A stretch of 64,000 nt of DNA from Stercorarius parasiticus. Lineage: Eukaryota > Chordata > Aves > Charadriiformes > Stercorariidae. Below the pieces are notes generated by a model. It was not told the origin of the DNA. It made no database searches and saw only the letters and a list, made by a program, of their open reading frames with translations. Every line of letters begins with the position of its first letter. Within the stretch, counting starts at the first letter, position 1. The translations under genes were made by a program, and so were the position numbers. Location of the stretch: positions 1,431,066 to 1,495,065 of the forward strand of contig VWZL01004368.1 in NCBI GenBank assembly GCA_013396915.1, written 5' to 3'. Below are positions 35,401-49,000 of this stretch, one piece after another.

Positions 35401-38090
35401 ATTTGGGGCTATGCTTGATGAAATGTAAAACTTGTCATTTTAACATTAAAATTGCTATTTGTAATCACAGATATATCATACTCTTTTCAGGACAGACTAA
35501 TCACAACAGTTCAACTGCACTGATGCGCAAAGTTTGGGATGCCTACCCAATAATATTATCTTCCTGAGATAAATAGTGCAAAATTTCTAAGAAGATGGTA
35601 CTGGGCGTTAAAATGATTTCCATTGGTAAACGTGATAGAAGAGGGCCTGACTATACAGAAAAATGGAATGGAACAAACTGCAAAACAGAGGAGCGAGCCC
35701 TGAGGGTAACTCTCTCGCTGTCTTGCAAAATAAGCCCGGAGTAAGCCAGGTTCGTAGGCTGGGGACCACAGAGTGGGTGTCACCCAGCAGGGACAAGGTC
35801 CAGAAACAGGAGGGAGCTCAGCATCCTCCCTCCCAGTCCAGGCTGCAGCAATGATAACAAGGATGCAGCTCTGGCTTTTTAATCATCTGTTTGTGGCCCA
35901 GGGGCAAGAAAATACAAAACTCGGTTGAACTCCCAGTCCGGCCTGGATTTTTGTCCCCATTTTGAAATTGCCCCTGAGCCATTCTCTGCTTGGGAAATGA
36001 TCCTCACATTGTTTTTCTGGGCTGAGTTCAATAATGAGTTTTTCCCAAAACCATGGTCTTTTTGGCCATGTTGACATGAACCAGCTCTGTCAGATGCAAA
36101 ACGCAGGAGAATAATTCTTGACCCTGTTTGCTTTTCTCCCTAAATATGGGCACAATATAGCTGCTTTGGCAGAACTGTTGCGCCTGGTATTAGAGCGGTT
36201 TTGAATCCCATCCACAGATTATCCTTCAGATTATTTGCTCTTTGAGACCTAGCTGTGTATGTGAAGAAGCATGCAGAGCTCTCCTTTGGCTTTCCCTGGG
36301 CCTAGTCTCACAGAAATTACTTTCTGGGAAACTACAAAGATCAGGATAAGACACAGGATTGTGGTAGAAAAAAAAGAAAAAAGTGCTGCACTTGTAATGA
36401 GCCTGACAAATGTCATCTAAAGTTTGAGGTACACAGATTAATATATGGTGTAATTTTAAGATCTTGCCCAAGGCACCAATAAGTTTTTATCAGTGTTTTA
36501 AGAGGTTTCTGAGAAGCATTTGACCTCTGTGGTAGCTGTGACTGCTTTTCATGGTTCTGCATTAGACCCTTCAATCACGGTCAGTGATTCTACTTTTGTA
36601 TTCCTTTCCATCCTTCAATCTTATCTGCAGTTTCGTAATGTCAAGTTTTCACACAGTGAAAAAAAATAATCTAAACTAATATCCTAGTATAAAAATATGC
36701 TTTATGATAAAGAATGTGAAAGAATTCACTCTTAGGAGTTGCATGTAGAGCAAGAGTGATGCTTCCCCTTATCCTGTATTTTTACTCTCCTGCTCTAAGC
36801 AGGAGTTCTGTTCAAGTATTATCATTAATTTGAAATAAGTGATGGAACTGGGGAGGTGTATGTGAAGCACATAGATACTCCCAGTCATGCTAACCAGTAT
36901 TGCTGCATCTCAGCTTGGGAGAACTGGACTTGAGTGAAGTTTTATATATGGTTTCATACACATTTCTTGTAGATGGCTAAAAGAAGTGGAAGACCTATTT
37001 CTTTGTCTGCTTCTGGCTCCTTTTGCTTCTCTCCGCTGAAAGGTGCACACAGTGTAAGCATTGTTCTACCAACAAAGTGAAGCAATAGATCCCTCACTAG
37101 ATATATTGCTAACAATTTGTTGGCAGAAGATAGAAAACCTACAGACTGTACTTGTATGCCATTCTGTTGGCCCTGTTTGTCTCACAAAAATAGCACCCCA
37201 CAAATCATATGCAAAGAGATAATGATCAGCCCATAACAAGGGCGTGTATAATCAAACTTCCACTTTCAGCCAGCGTACAAGATGGAGAGTTTGGACAGCC
37301 TTGTTTATTTAGTAAGTTTGCCAGTAAATGTAGCTAGGATAGAATTAGAGCGACCCAAACACAAGGAAAAAGACCCATTAAGATAATTTTCTGGGCATTG
37401 TTGTTCCTGCTATTGGGTAAGCAGGCATCGGATCAACTGGTTTCCAGCTTGTGGAGTCCTTTGTCCTGTGCAAGGGAGTGAAAATGCTAGAGAACTGTTC
37501 CCACTGTCATTTAATGCTTTTCTTAACTTTCTGCAACATATGAAAGTTACATAAAGTGTCCTGCAAAGTTGCAAACAGTATGTCTGTGTGCTGTTAGATA
37601 CACGCCTACACTTCACACACAGGCAGATGTCCCGATAGGATTTTTTTAAAGGCAGTTGCAATTACTTGCCTTGCATTTGTGATGCAAAATGTGTCTGACG
37701 TTTCTTTCCCCGAGCTGCAGTGTCTGGCTTTGAAACTCTACTACTTTACTGGTAAGGAAAAAATAAGGCTGACAGGAAACAAGACAAATGTGCCACTTCC
37801 TTCTATGCTGATCGTAAGAGATCTTTCTTGGAAGCTCTGCCTCTTCATAAAACCAATCTGGCTGCTCACAGTAACACCCATCTTTAATTAAGGACTTTTA
37901 CCAAACAATTGGTAGGAAGATGCCAGGTTAAAAAATAAACAAGCAAACAAACAAAGAAAGCCCATACTGGCTTCAGAAGGCTACTTTAAATTGAACTGAC
38001 TAGTGCACTCAACTTCAGGCAATTTCCCTGGGCCTTGATCGCAGCCAAACAGCTTCAATTACACCTTGTATACTGTAGGCAATAGTCAGA

Positions 38091-38106
38091 CTTGAAAATT
38101 TTCAAG
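38091..38106. repeat. 16-bp perfect palindrome
   Basis: CTTGAAAATTTTCAAG equals its own reverse complement with no spacer. It is short enough to be chance in AT-rich DNA. Confidence 0.85.
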
Positions 38107-41100
38107 GTTCAGGATGAATTGTTTACTAATCCAAAAACTGAAAGGTTCATCCAAAGACTTAGCCAACAGGAGCTGCTTCACCTCTGCACATAACTGCCTT
38201 TCCCCCATGGATGAATGACTTTATCCTTTGGAAGTGAAATTTGAACATTTAACATTCCCTTCTGTCGGATTTCCTTTGTATATATATAAATACACGTAAT
38301 TTCTTTGCTAACAAGGGGCAACTCTACTTTCTTTTGCCTCGTACCAAATAAGCACTTTCAAGACAAATATGCCGTGTTGCTTCACTGAATATCCGTACAT
38401 ATATATCTTTATATTAAACTCTATGAACCAGTCAGACTTATATAAACTCAGTCCGACACAGCGTTATGTTATTTACATACCTTTCTGCACATCACCTTGC
38501 TGTGGTATAAAAAGCACAATGAAGTCAGTCTGATGTCCCTCACCTGCTCTGATGGCTGTTGGAGTTTACACATGAAAATAGACTACTCCTACACAAAATG
38601 TTGTTAATGCATACTGATTTTCCTTCATTTATCTGTTAGTAAGGATGTAAGTAGGTCTTTGAGAATTAGATGAATTCAAGTTACATCAACTTGAATAGAC
38701 TCAGTGTCAGATTTTGCCCTGGTCTCCTGCTCTAACTTAACTTTGAGTCTGTATGCAAAGAGAATTTGATCTTTTGAGGTCAACAGGAATTTTGCATTAT
38801 TTTAGGAGGTACTGGACTAAACTAAAAAGTGATCAGAACCTGGCTAATTTTTCTGATGTTCTGTATTCTGAGGCATCTCTTACCCAAGGCTATTCAACAC
38901 CTAAATCTTCAGAATTTATTCTGAGGGACCAGAGACTCTGCATGTGAGAGAATTTAACCTTAACAAGATTGGAGAAGGAAGCATCCTGTTGTCAGTAATT
39001 TAAAATAATCTTTTACTGTAGCAGAAGTTTCACGTTATCTGGAGAAAACACAAGTAAAGTTCCATTATTAAAAAGGATAAAATCCCCCAAAGTGCTATGG
39101 AAATTACGGACCTAAAAAATTTTATGACTACAGTAATATATTTGTTGAGTGGATATTTGTTGACAATAATTATGCATTTGGATGCATTTGGAAAGAACAA
39201 TTTAATAGGCATGATGTATCAAGGAATTAATAAACCAAGTCAAGTCAGTTTAAGTACCTGTAGACTAAAATAAATGATTTGGAGAAAAGCAAAGCAAAAA
39301 CATGTTTAGAAGATATGGTTTCTAGTAATTGTGAGGAAAAAAGGATCTATTTTAGCATATTCACTAAACTCTGATGATGAGATAAATGGAGTTTAGAAAA
39401 TTAGAACTAAAAATGCGAGAAGAAACCTGTATGACAAGTGGAAAGTAGTAACTTTTTTTTCTCAATACAAACACCAACCTAATGAACTGAAATCATATTT
39501 TAACCACTGCCTGTGGTTAGATATTTACTGCACTCACTAGGGGAACCTTCAAGTTGATCAGATTTCATAATGAAATCCCTAGGAAATGGGCTTTCAAAGA
39601 ACTATCAAAGCTCTTCCTTCACTCAAAGTCACTTTCAAGATTGTGATCTAAGTGTAGTTTGGTAAACTTTTATATACATATTCAACTGCTCTTAGATAAA
39701 TTATTTTGACTTTGAATTCAAGAGCATTTACTGTAGATGTTTCCTACAGCGTATATATAGGGAAAGCAGAAGCATCAGAAACAGGATATATGGTAGGTCA
39801 GGAAAGGACACCTTTTGGTATAGGGAAGAAGGGTATGGGTACATTGGACTTTAATTCTTTTCTGAGTGACATTCACAGTCTCTTTTGTGAATAGTCAGCC
39901 AGCTCTGCCTCAAGAACTCTCAAAATAGAGTTTATGTCTGCTACTTAAAATGATAGATAAATGTGAAAATTCGCTGCTTTTAAATTGTAAGTACCTGATT
40001 TCAGTTAAAAAATTTCAGCACTAGAGCCAGTAAACTACTGTTACCTTGTGCTTCAATAGAGACTACAGTTAAATGAAATTTTGCGGATAGCTATGTAAGA
40101 ACTTCATCCTCTTTCTAAAGCACCTAAATGTGAACCAGGTTTGAATCAGAAAGTGTGCAACTAAGGTTAGCCCAACCTAATAAAACCTGCTGGAAAGGAA
40201 AAGAATATTAGCACTAGCTTAGCACCATATTAATAAAAACACATGGCCTGAGGCCAACATGGACCATGGGAAAGCTGTGGAACACCATAAAAGAAGCATA
40301 AGAAAGTAACCACATGGGGATGAATCTCATAGGGAGGGTGCATGGAAATTCTGCTTTACGTGTGGGAGATACACAGAGGACACAGAAATCTTGGCTGGTT
40401 TCTTTGGAAGAAGCTGCAAACCTTGACAGTGCATCACAATGAACTACTGGCACAGGAGATCACACACCATTTGTACAGTCAGCTTTCTAAGTGACACAGA
40501 CCATCGCAGCCAGTCCCAACTGCTATCACTCATACACCCAGCCTCAGCAAAAAACCATTCAGGAATACATACATGCTTTCTCTACCAGATAATATTTTAG
40601 TGATATGGAATGCATATAAAACACTGTGGTGCCTGTAGTACATTTTTAAAAATTAGTTTCTCCTGTGAATTTCCTTGCTTTTGACTATTGATAATTTTGA
40701 TAATTCTGGATTTTCAGTTACAAAAATATTCATAAAGTAAAGAATTATTTTATGTCAAGCAACTCAGTGAGTATTTTCTTAACTTTGGAAAATAATATCA
40801 ATTGTATTGCATTAGGTCAGTGTTTCACATTATTTCTAAATGCTTCTTGGCAAGGTAATGGTTTCTGGTTCCTATCAACTGGCCTTGCATGCCAGGAAAA
40901 GTCATCATGTTATGCCACCTAGAGGTATTCTATCTGTCCTTGTCATTCTATATCATATATTATCTAAATGATCTATGCATTAATCACTATATTACTCTGC
41001 CCTATTTTGCCTGATGATGCCTTGGTTGTATAGCAAATTGGATAATCACGACCATACGAAGTTTAGCTGAGCCAGAAGCAACAGTGCACAAAAAGTGCAT

Positions 41101-42426
41101 ATTTCTGTTTGCTATGTCTGGTCTATAGACTGAGAATGAAGACTACACTACTGTTCAGTTTATCATCTTAGCAAATTGGAAAAGACCTCCAAGAACAGCC
41201 ATCATCTTTTCTCATTTAACCAAAAGACCCATTTAACCCAACTCAGAGAAGCCAAGCTGCAAGTGGAGAAAACAGGAATTGTCTTCCTCTCTGAAGTGAA
41301 GTAACACCAGCTTTACTGAGAGAACAAGTGAACAAAAATGTTCCAAAGCACCCTTCAGTCAATAAGAAAGTGAGTTTTATGGTGCTTTTATAACCATTTC
41401 ATAATCCCTAAACTTTACATTTAACGACCTTTGTTACTCAGCATTTATATAGAGATTGTGTCCTCTCTTAAGGAAAAAAACCTCCTTTGAATGGCAAAAG
41501 TTTATTATGCAGTGAATACATAAGAAAGGAAATGTATTCTTCTTAGAAGGGCATTCTAGAAAATAAGAGTATCTAAAAATTAACAAAGGTTTTCTGAAAA
41601 GCTGGTAAACAGATAAGTACAAGTACTCATCCAAGCATGAAAGAAGAGAGTTAAGGAACATCTATTTCCTCCATTGTAATAGTTAAGAAGTGGCAACTAC
41701 TTTTTGGAATTTGGGGAGTACCCTCAAAGAGAGTGAGGAGATATGCCCAGCTTTGGGAAAAAAACAGACCTTTGTTCTTTGCACAGGAGAGGGGCAACAG
41801 CATGAGCTGGTTCTTCTTTTCGATGTCCCAAAAACTTCACTTCTCAGCTAATCATGTTCCAAGCCTGCAACCCAGGCACATGCTTATCTTTTATTCTGGC
41901 ATCTGCCACTTTCATGTCGGTCACCAATTTCATGGCAGACTCGGTTAAATTTAAGCTTGTATGTTCCTGCACAAAAGTTTCAGTTTTGAGAAGTTGGTAT
42001 TTTCAAACAATTTTGTAAAAAAGGAAAAAACTCTCTATCTGCTGCAGTAGTAGCAGTTTTTCCTGGTGTGATACATGTTCAAGATTGATGTTAGATGAAG
42101 ACGTGGGAGGATTACAATATTCCGCTCTACCACTTAACCTTGGGGTCCACTGAAGAGGAAAGGAAGCCTAAATCCAGTAGTTCAGAGCTCTGCTTGCCAG
42201 TATTTGAGAAGAAAAGCTGAATAGATAGTTTATACCTAGTATTTTCAGTTCACTTAGTTATTCTTGTTGATTGTGTCCCTGAGGAGAATATGACTTACTT
42301 CTATTCTTCAGTAAATACGTTTATAAAAATGTGCAAACATTCACTGGAAACAACTTCTATAGCTTTTTTCTATTTAAATGGTGTTGGATAATGATAACAA
42401 TATTCATGTGTTTCTCTTCTCTTCAC

Positions 42427-42428
42427 AG
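42427..42428 (+). promoter_or_regulatory. Splice-acceptor-like AG (candidate)
   Basis: TTTCTCTTCTCTTCACAG ends at 42428, an excellent match to the vertebrate 3' splice-site consensus. The next bases keep an open frame ([13 protein letters not shown]) that runs into the CR1 starting about 26 bases later. A GT at 42468-42469 is only a weak donor. Whether it is used cannot be told from sequence alone. Confidence 0.25.
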
Positions 42429-42454
42429 GAAGAGTATGTGAGCACTACAAGCAC

Positions 42455-43083
42455 TGATACAGGCTGGGTAGCGACTGGCTTGAGAGCAGCCCTGAAGAAA
42501 AGGACTTGGGGGTGCTGGTAGACGAGAGGCTCAACATGAGCCGTCAGTGTGCACCAGCAGCCCAGAAAGCCAATTGTATCCTGGGCTGCATCAGGAGAAG
42601 CGTGGCCAGCAGGTCGAGGGAGGTGATTCTGCCCCTCTACTCCACCCTCGTGAGACCCCACCTGGAGTACTGCATCCAGTTCTGAAGCCCCTACTACAAG
42701 AAAGATATGGACATGCTGGAACGTGTCCAGAGAAGGGCCACGAGGATGATCAGAGGGCTGGAGCACCTCTCCTATGAGGACAGACTGAGAGAGTTGGGGT
42801 TGTTCAGTCTGGAGAAAAGAAGGCTCTGAGGAGACCTTATAGTGGCCTACCAGTATCTTAAGGGGGCCTCCAAGAAAGTTGGTGAGGGACTTCTTAGGAT
42901 GTTGGGTAATTGTAGGCCTAGAGGGAATGGATTAAAACTAGAGATGGGACGATTCAGACTGGATGTTAGGAAGAAGTTCTCCACCATGAGAGTGGTGAGA
43001 CACTGGAACAAGTTGCCCAGAGAGGTGGTGGAAGTCCCATCCCTGGAAGTTTTTAAGGCCAGGCTGGATGGGGCTCTGAGCAA
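42455..43083 (+). mobile_element. CR1 LINE fragment lacking its 3' tail
   Basis: The plus strand translates as the C-terminal third of CR1 ORF2, starting near [20 protein letters not shown] and running to VPSLEVFKARLDGALS. At 43083 similarity stops abruptly. The expected last stretch (the GATGATCT...TTCCAAC block and the TTCTATGA units) is missing and unrelated sequence follows. CR1 inserts by copying from its 3' end, so loss of that end needs a later deletion, a rearrangement or a chimeric copy. The element is 5' truncated at about 42455. It is more complete over ORF2 than the other copies here. Confidence 0.93.
42470..43083 (+). pseudogene. CR1 ORF2 C-terminal fragment with stops
   Basis: It includes [60 protein letters not shown] and [14 protein letters not shown]. 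Two in-frame TGA stops break it: at 42683-42685, where the family has Trp in 'QFW', and at 42827-42829, where the family has Arg in 'RRLRGDL'. Both fit single-base decay. After the second stop the frame shifts, reading GNGLKLEMGRFRLDVRKKF and on to the truncation point. The segment lies downstream of the reverse transcriptase and has no catalytic motif. Confidence 0.88.
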
Positions 43084-46000
43084 AAAAACTCTTCAGCAAA
43101 ATATGGGAGGAACATGCTGTAAGCCAGAACAACATGTGATCTGATTCAGTATGCAGTCTATGATTGAAGATGGCTCTGGATACATTCAGTGAGCGCATCC
43201 TTTTCCTGTAAGGAAGTTCACAGTCCTGAGTTGTGCAGGTACATTGAAAGAAAAGAGCAGTAAATATCTGCATATGTCTCCCTCAGATATCAAAAGTTTC
43301 TTTTTGTTTTGTTTTTATTTTCTTAGTGAGACACTAACCTGTGCGTTTGTTGGCTATTCAGCAGTCAGCAACCAGTCAGATAATAAATCTGAGGGAGATA
43401 TTAGAAAATTGTTTGCTCTTCTGAGACAAACTTCAAGGTTTCCTGAGAGCTATCAATGGTTTAATCAATTTGCCTGAAATGAGAAAGAAAAGAGGAAGAC
43501 TAAAATACAGCAAGAACTGGCTTGTACTCCTGAATCCAACAAACTCCTGTGAAAAACAACAGCTTCCTTCCACCCGTGTAGACTGCTAGCATCAAGGTCA
43601 GACCAAACTTTCTGAAAGTGGGAAATAAATGGACACAGCTTGCATTTGCAACTGTGGCTAAGGCTTCATGAAGGAATCCTCAGAGACATCACTAGTTTGG
43701 CACGGGGACCGGTTTGGCACTGGCCGGAGACCAGAAGTGAAAGGCACTGTCAGTCCCAAGAGGAAGTTTGTTCCTGAGATTTACAATTGTCAGAGGTCTG
43801 ATCGCTTCAGATTATCAATATTTTTCCACATTGATCCATCACGTAAACTTTGAACAGTCTTCTGCATGCTGGTAGCATGTTAGAAACTTGTTCTGGTAAA
43901 ACAAATCAATATTTTGACTGTAAACTTTCAATCCCTTATAACTGTTCAGGGGTAAACAATTTGAGCTCAGTGTGAAGGTTAGAATTCTTTGCAATGTCAG
44001 GTACGATGCCTTTTTTCAAATTTAAGACCAAATAAGAATAGCCTTTTCACACTGTATATCTCTGTTAGCTTAGTACCTCACTGATGGCACTAACAGATTT
44101 CTAATTGGAAGCTGTCTCCAAAATAAAAAAGGTTTATTAAATATCTTCAAAATATTAAAATTCTGTACTTTTTCAAAGATATGGACGTGTCCATTTATCT
44201 TCTGAGTTTTGTATTTTATACTTTCTTGAGTGTTTTGAACCACAGATAAATATTGGAATGGCATCCTTTTGTTTCCTTTTAAAGAATATGTCTGTTAATT
44301 AGAAAAATATTGGCTATGAATGTTGAAGTTCTCATAAAAGTTGAGACATTTGATAAAGACTCTTGTGGGGATGGGCATGGAAGAAGCAAATAAATTTTCC
44401 ATTGAGATCAGCAGCGTGGATAAAGGCAGAAGAAGGGATCTTAAGGAGTGGTATTTCAGAGTGAAGCTTACTGAGTTACCTCCAAGTGATTCAACCACAC
44501 GAGCTGTCTACTGCTGCCCCAATTGCAAAGTAAAACACCCCTGCTCCAACGAGCCCCGTGGTGCTTGGTGCCTCCGACCTCACCGTATGGGCAGCCACCC
44601 AGAGTGATGTGCTCAGGGCCCAGCCCTGCTCCCAGGAGGACAAGGGAGCGAGGTGGGACACCAGGTCATTTCTGGCCCGTGGCTTTGGTTTTGGGGGTGA
44701 CAAAACTGTCAGTCCATAAAGGGGGCTCATAGGAAAGCAACCACTGACCCTTTCAGCTCTGTGCGCTAATAAGAATCAGTTATTAAAAGGTTAAAAGTGT
44801 ATTAACAGTAATCTCTTTATGTGTGATTGAGCTCTCTGTTTCCTGAAGTCTTGTTATTAAAAGAACTATTTCCTTAATAGATTGCATTACGTTGCACAGC
44901 AAAGGTAAATTATGATTTATATGCACTTTAACAGCACGCTAAGACAAATGTGGTTCTACTTAAAGCAAGAGTTAGGTTTGCTTAAAACTTCTGAATGTAA
45001 ATAATTCTGTAGAAATAATTATTCATTAAGAGGTTTCCTGTGATTCTGAATGTGTCAAAATGCTAGTTTCAGCTTCGCTGGCGGTCTTCCAGACAAGACT
45101 AGCACCAAGCTAGCAACATGCACTTAATGCTTAACATAGCATATGTATCTTAAGTACATGAAATTTTGATTCCTGTCAAGACTTTTTAAGGCAATTAGTT
45201 CATAGTGAATTAAAGTATGAATAGCCTCACATATTTTTTTAAACAACAAGTTCTTGCAAGATTTAAATGTAAATTAAAAGCATAGGAGAGACTTCATAAC
45301 TGGGAATGAGAAAAGCATTATAAAAACTTGGGCCTTGATTTATTAATATCACCACATACGTATCTGGAAACTCCATTGCTGCATAATCCTTTCATAAGCA
45401 GTAAGGTTTAAAAAAGGTGCTGTTAGAGGAGAAGTGGGAGGATTCTGACAAAATTGGAGTAAAACTGCAGTTTTGTGGATGCTCTGTTATAGCAGGAGCA
45501 GCACAGTGGAAGTTGTCCTTCTGAAGCGTACCTTTGACAGGAGTAAGTTCATTCCAGGATGATCCATGTGGACAATGGAAGACTTAATGAGCTGGAATTT
45601 GTACATTTCTTGACAGTAAGTTGAGGAACAGTCTGAAAAAGGTCATTTTGTTAAAAAGAGAGAATTAATTTTGTGGAGTCTTCTTACTTGCAGAGTAAGA
45701 CTTACTGACTCACAGCAGATTTGCTGCAGTGCAATAAGATCTGTTATGAACCACTCAGGACATGCACTGATTTTGAGCAAATATTTGGGATAAAATTATC
45801 TACTGCTATAAACAGAATCTGTTAATTTTGATGTGAATTTGAGCAGCTGCACCAGGAAAAGAACATGGCTTTATATTTGCTCAATTCTCCCTCGGAAATA
45901 ACATCAGCTTTTTCTAAACTCAAGTCAAATGAAAAAAGAACAGGTACAAAATCTACATTTGTCAATTCCACTCTTCCTCATATTCCCTTACCATGTGAGT

Positions 46001-49000
46001 TGTAGTGTTATTGCTCCTCTAACTTGAAAAAAAATCATACTTTTGATTACACTAAGCCAGAGACAGGCAGATACATTTGACACATATAAATTACCTATTT
46101 AGAAGCAGTGCTTCTGAAGTAATTGCTTAAATGGAGTTTAAGCCTAAATGTCAATATAACATTCACCACATATTTGTCTGATCTTTCCTCTTTCCAATAA
46201 GCTCTTTCAAGGTCAATTTATTTCCATATTGTTTAAGATTCAATTTTTGCTGATGCTGACTGTAAAGGGAATTTTGGGGGAGTTTTTTTTGGTGTGGCTT
46301 TTTTGGTATCATTCTAGTGAACACACACTGTTACCCAACTTGATAATTTTCAAGTTTGGAATTTCAGAGATGCTTCAGGAAGAGGTAATTGTATCAGGCT
46401 TTATATGACCGCCATTATGAATAGGGAAGCCCCTAACATGCCTTGCGTTTCTGGGGGTGAATATCATTTAGTCAGGGAATCACGAAATCTTCAGCCCTGT
46501 TCTGCCTTTTCAGGTACTCAGACTTCTTCACTTGCTTCAAAAGAACTTTACAGACTTTTAATATGGCTGGGGTCCCCCTCACCACCTTCCACTGGGCACT
46601 CACTGCCAAACTTTCAAGAAGATAAAGGAGATCATTTCAGTCAACCACCAGTTTGAGCTATCACTATGTGTTACTGAGGACCTCCTGAAAATAGCAGTAT
46701 GTAGGGTATTGTAATCAATCAGTCTCTCTTCTGACCACGGTGAGTAAATGTTAAAGATATAGATAAATTCCGTATAATTTTTCAGTTGAGAAGGCTTACC
46801 ATTAATCCACAAAAACCATAGCTAAGGTATGAGAAATCATAGTGAAAGCTGGGTTTGGCAGCCTTTTATTCAGAGAAATTAGAAAATTGTATTTTCCATG
46901 GAATACTAATCCAAATCAATATGACCGGATTGCCAAAACAGGTTATGTAGGATAGTATGTAGCAGGACTTAAGTAATGGGCCATAAGGAGACGCTGAAGT
47001 TCTGCTAGCAGAGGTGGGGTGAGATATCGATTGGATTGCAGCAGCATGTTTGTTTCTGAAAAAAATAGCAGAGACACCAAAAAAAGCAGCAAAAAGCAGT
47101 GGACAGCCAAAAAAGAGCTTATAGTATGACCTGAAATGAATCTCAGGCAGAGTCTTTGAATAATACGTATGATAAAATACTGGAATGGGGAGTAAACACT
47201 TTCCCTTCTTTGATTCCTTTTGCATTCAGAGGAATCAGACTTTGACGTAATTCTTTTCATGTACAAAGGAAGTGTACAAAGAAATACCTGGCCTCACTAT
47301 CAAGTTCTCTCATACAGAAAGAACATAAAGAAACTCGTTCGGATGAACGAGTCTGGTGGAAAGGGGTAGCAATATGCTACACACACATACAGAATAATAT
47401 TTTCTCAAGGTGTAAAGAGAGTGAGTTTTAATGTGCAGCAAGATGCTGGCTCCCAAGAACCTCCATCCTTTTTGAAATAGGATATGGGCACTTCTGAGAA
47501 ATGACCCCTTTGTCAGTCAGTTCCACTGAAAGGGCAATCACTTGCTAACCTCATATTTTTACTTCCAGTCGTATTCTCTTGTGTTATGTGATGTTCCTAA
47601 CAGTGCTCCTATGAGATAATAAGAAGTGCATATCTTTCCCGGTTTTCTTTTTTTTCCCTCCAGAAGAAGACTTTATGGAAAGAAAGTTCTTTACAAATGC
47701 CCCAGATGCCCTCTGTCTTCAGTGTAATAAAATAGTCAAGATCAGGTTGCAAAGATTTCAAAACAGGCTCTTTGTTATCTCCTTTTTCCAGCTAAGGCAA
47801 TGTGTAAGGAATAAATGCATTTCAGGAAGCCTGCTATGATTTCTTTATACATAGAGCCAGAACTTGACTTTGACATACAGTAAAGTAGTCCAGAAGCTTT
47901 TCCAGGTTCTTTATGAACTCTGATTCAATGCAGAACAAGTACACGTCCTCTTCCTTATGCTTTTTCCCTCTTAGCAGTCTCTGACAACTTTGAGGGACAA
48001 CTGCACAGGTCGTGCCACAAATGGGGAATTCCTTACTGGCGGTAAAACCTTTGGCTAGAGGTTTATGGCAGGATTGTAATGGCCCCTCTCCTCCCTGAGC
48101 AGTAAGAATTGGCTTCTAATTTAACAGACAGTGTTTTTCACTTGTTGCTTTGCTCATGAATTAGGGGCATTTTTGTGAACTGAACAGAGCATAACTATAA
48201 AATGGAGAGTAACTATAAAGTAGAGCAACTCTTGTGCTTTATGTGCATTTCAGATCCGTTATGACTGCGTAATAACAGATTGAAAGGACTTTTTGAGCAA
48301 CTGCATTATGTGAATGGATTGGCACTTATCTTACAAATCAAAGTTATATTAAAATTAATTTTTCTATACCACTGTTCGCCTAAGAAAGTATGTTCTTATA
48401 ACACATAAAATATTTAATAACTTAGCAGTTTTATAAGACAATAATATTGCTTGCCCCAGAAATAATACCACTGTTAAAATTGAAACCCTTGCTGTAGTAG
48501 AGTAGAACTAATCATTCAGGTGCTTGCTTTGCACAAAGATGATGGAACAGCAAAGAAAATTTCACTATAGGAAAGCAGTAAAAATTCCACTGCAGTGGCA
48601 GAAAACAGAAAAGATAAGAAAATCAAGAAAATCATCAGCTTTAGTAAAGTGGGCCAGGTTGGCACTGATTAGAAAATACTTTTTCAAGAGGTGGAGTCTG
48701 AGAGATGGGCTTCAGAAATTTTGAAAGAAACAGGGGAATAACGCTCATTAAATTAAAAGCTACTCGGTATCCTCTGTACCAAATCAAACCAGTCAAGGAT
48801 AAGGACACCTGTATATTCTGGTCTTAAAGGATTTACAAGTTTTGAGAAGAAGAAAAGGTAAGATTTAACCTTTATACTTCTATGGCTGTTCAGATAAAAA
48901 AGTATTTCATTGTATCTGTATTAATTTTGACGAAAGTTCCGCTCTTGTGAAAACAGGAGGCTCTGGATTCATTTAGAATAGTCAAATAAGGAAAATCTAA

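Larger units (their letters stand above)
30933..42426. other. Unassigned DNA, about 11.5 kb
   Basis: No gene or transposon recognised. GC-richer patches lie at about 31140-31500, 32500-32780 and 34230-34500, each with overlapping open frames on both strands. A purine-rich tract spans about 31920-32440. A perfect palindrome lies at 38091-38106. Small homopolymer runs occur, including 13 A at 33042-33054. Confidence 0.5.

Noticed and set aside
35749..35764. GGTTCGTAGGC as a tRNA or SINE B-box
   Set aside because: There is no A-box at the right distance and no cloverleaf can be drawn around it.
42404..43273. Minus-strand frames (42404-42766, 42847-43083, 42938-43273)
   Set aside because: They are antisense to CR1 ORF2 at 42455-43083, which explains them fully or in large part.
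44341..44607. Cys cluster (CCPNCKVKHPC) as a zinc-binding domain
   Set aside because: Spacing does not match a zinc finger I know, it lacks partner residues downstream, and an overlapping frame is open on the other strand.
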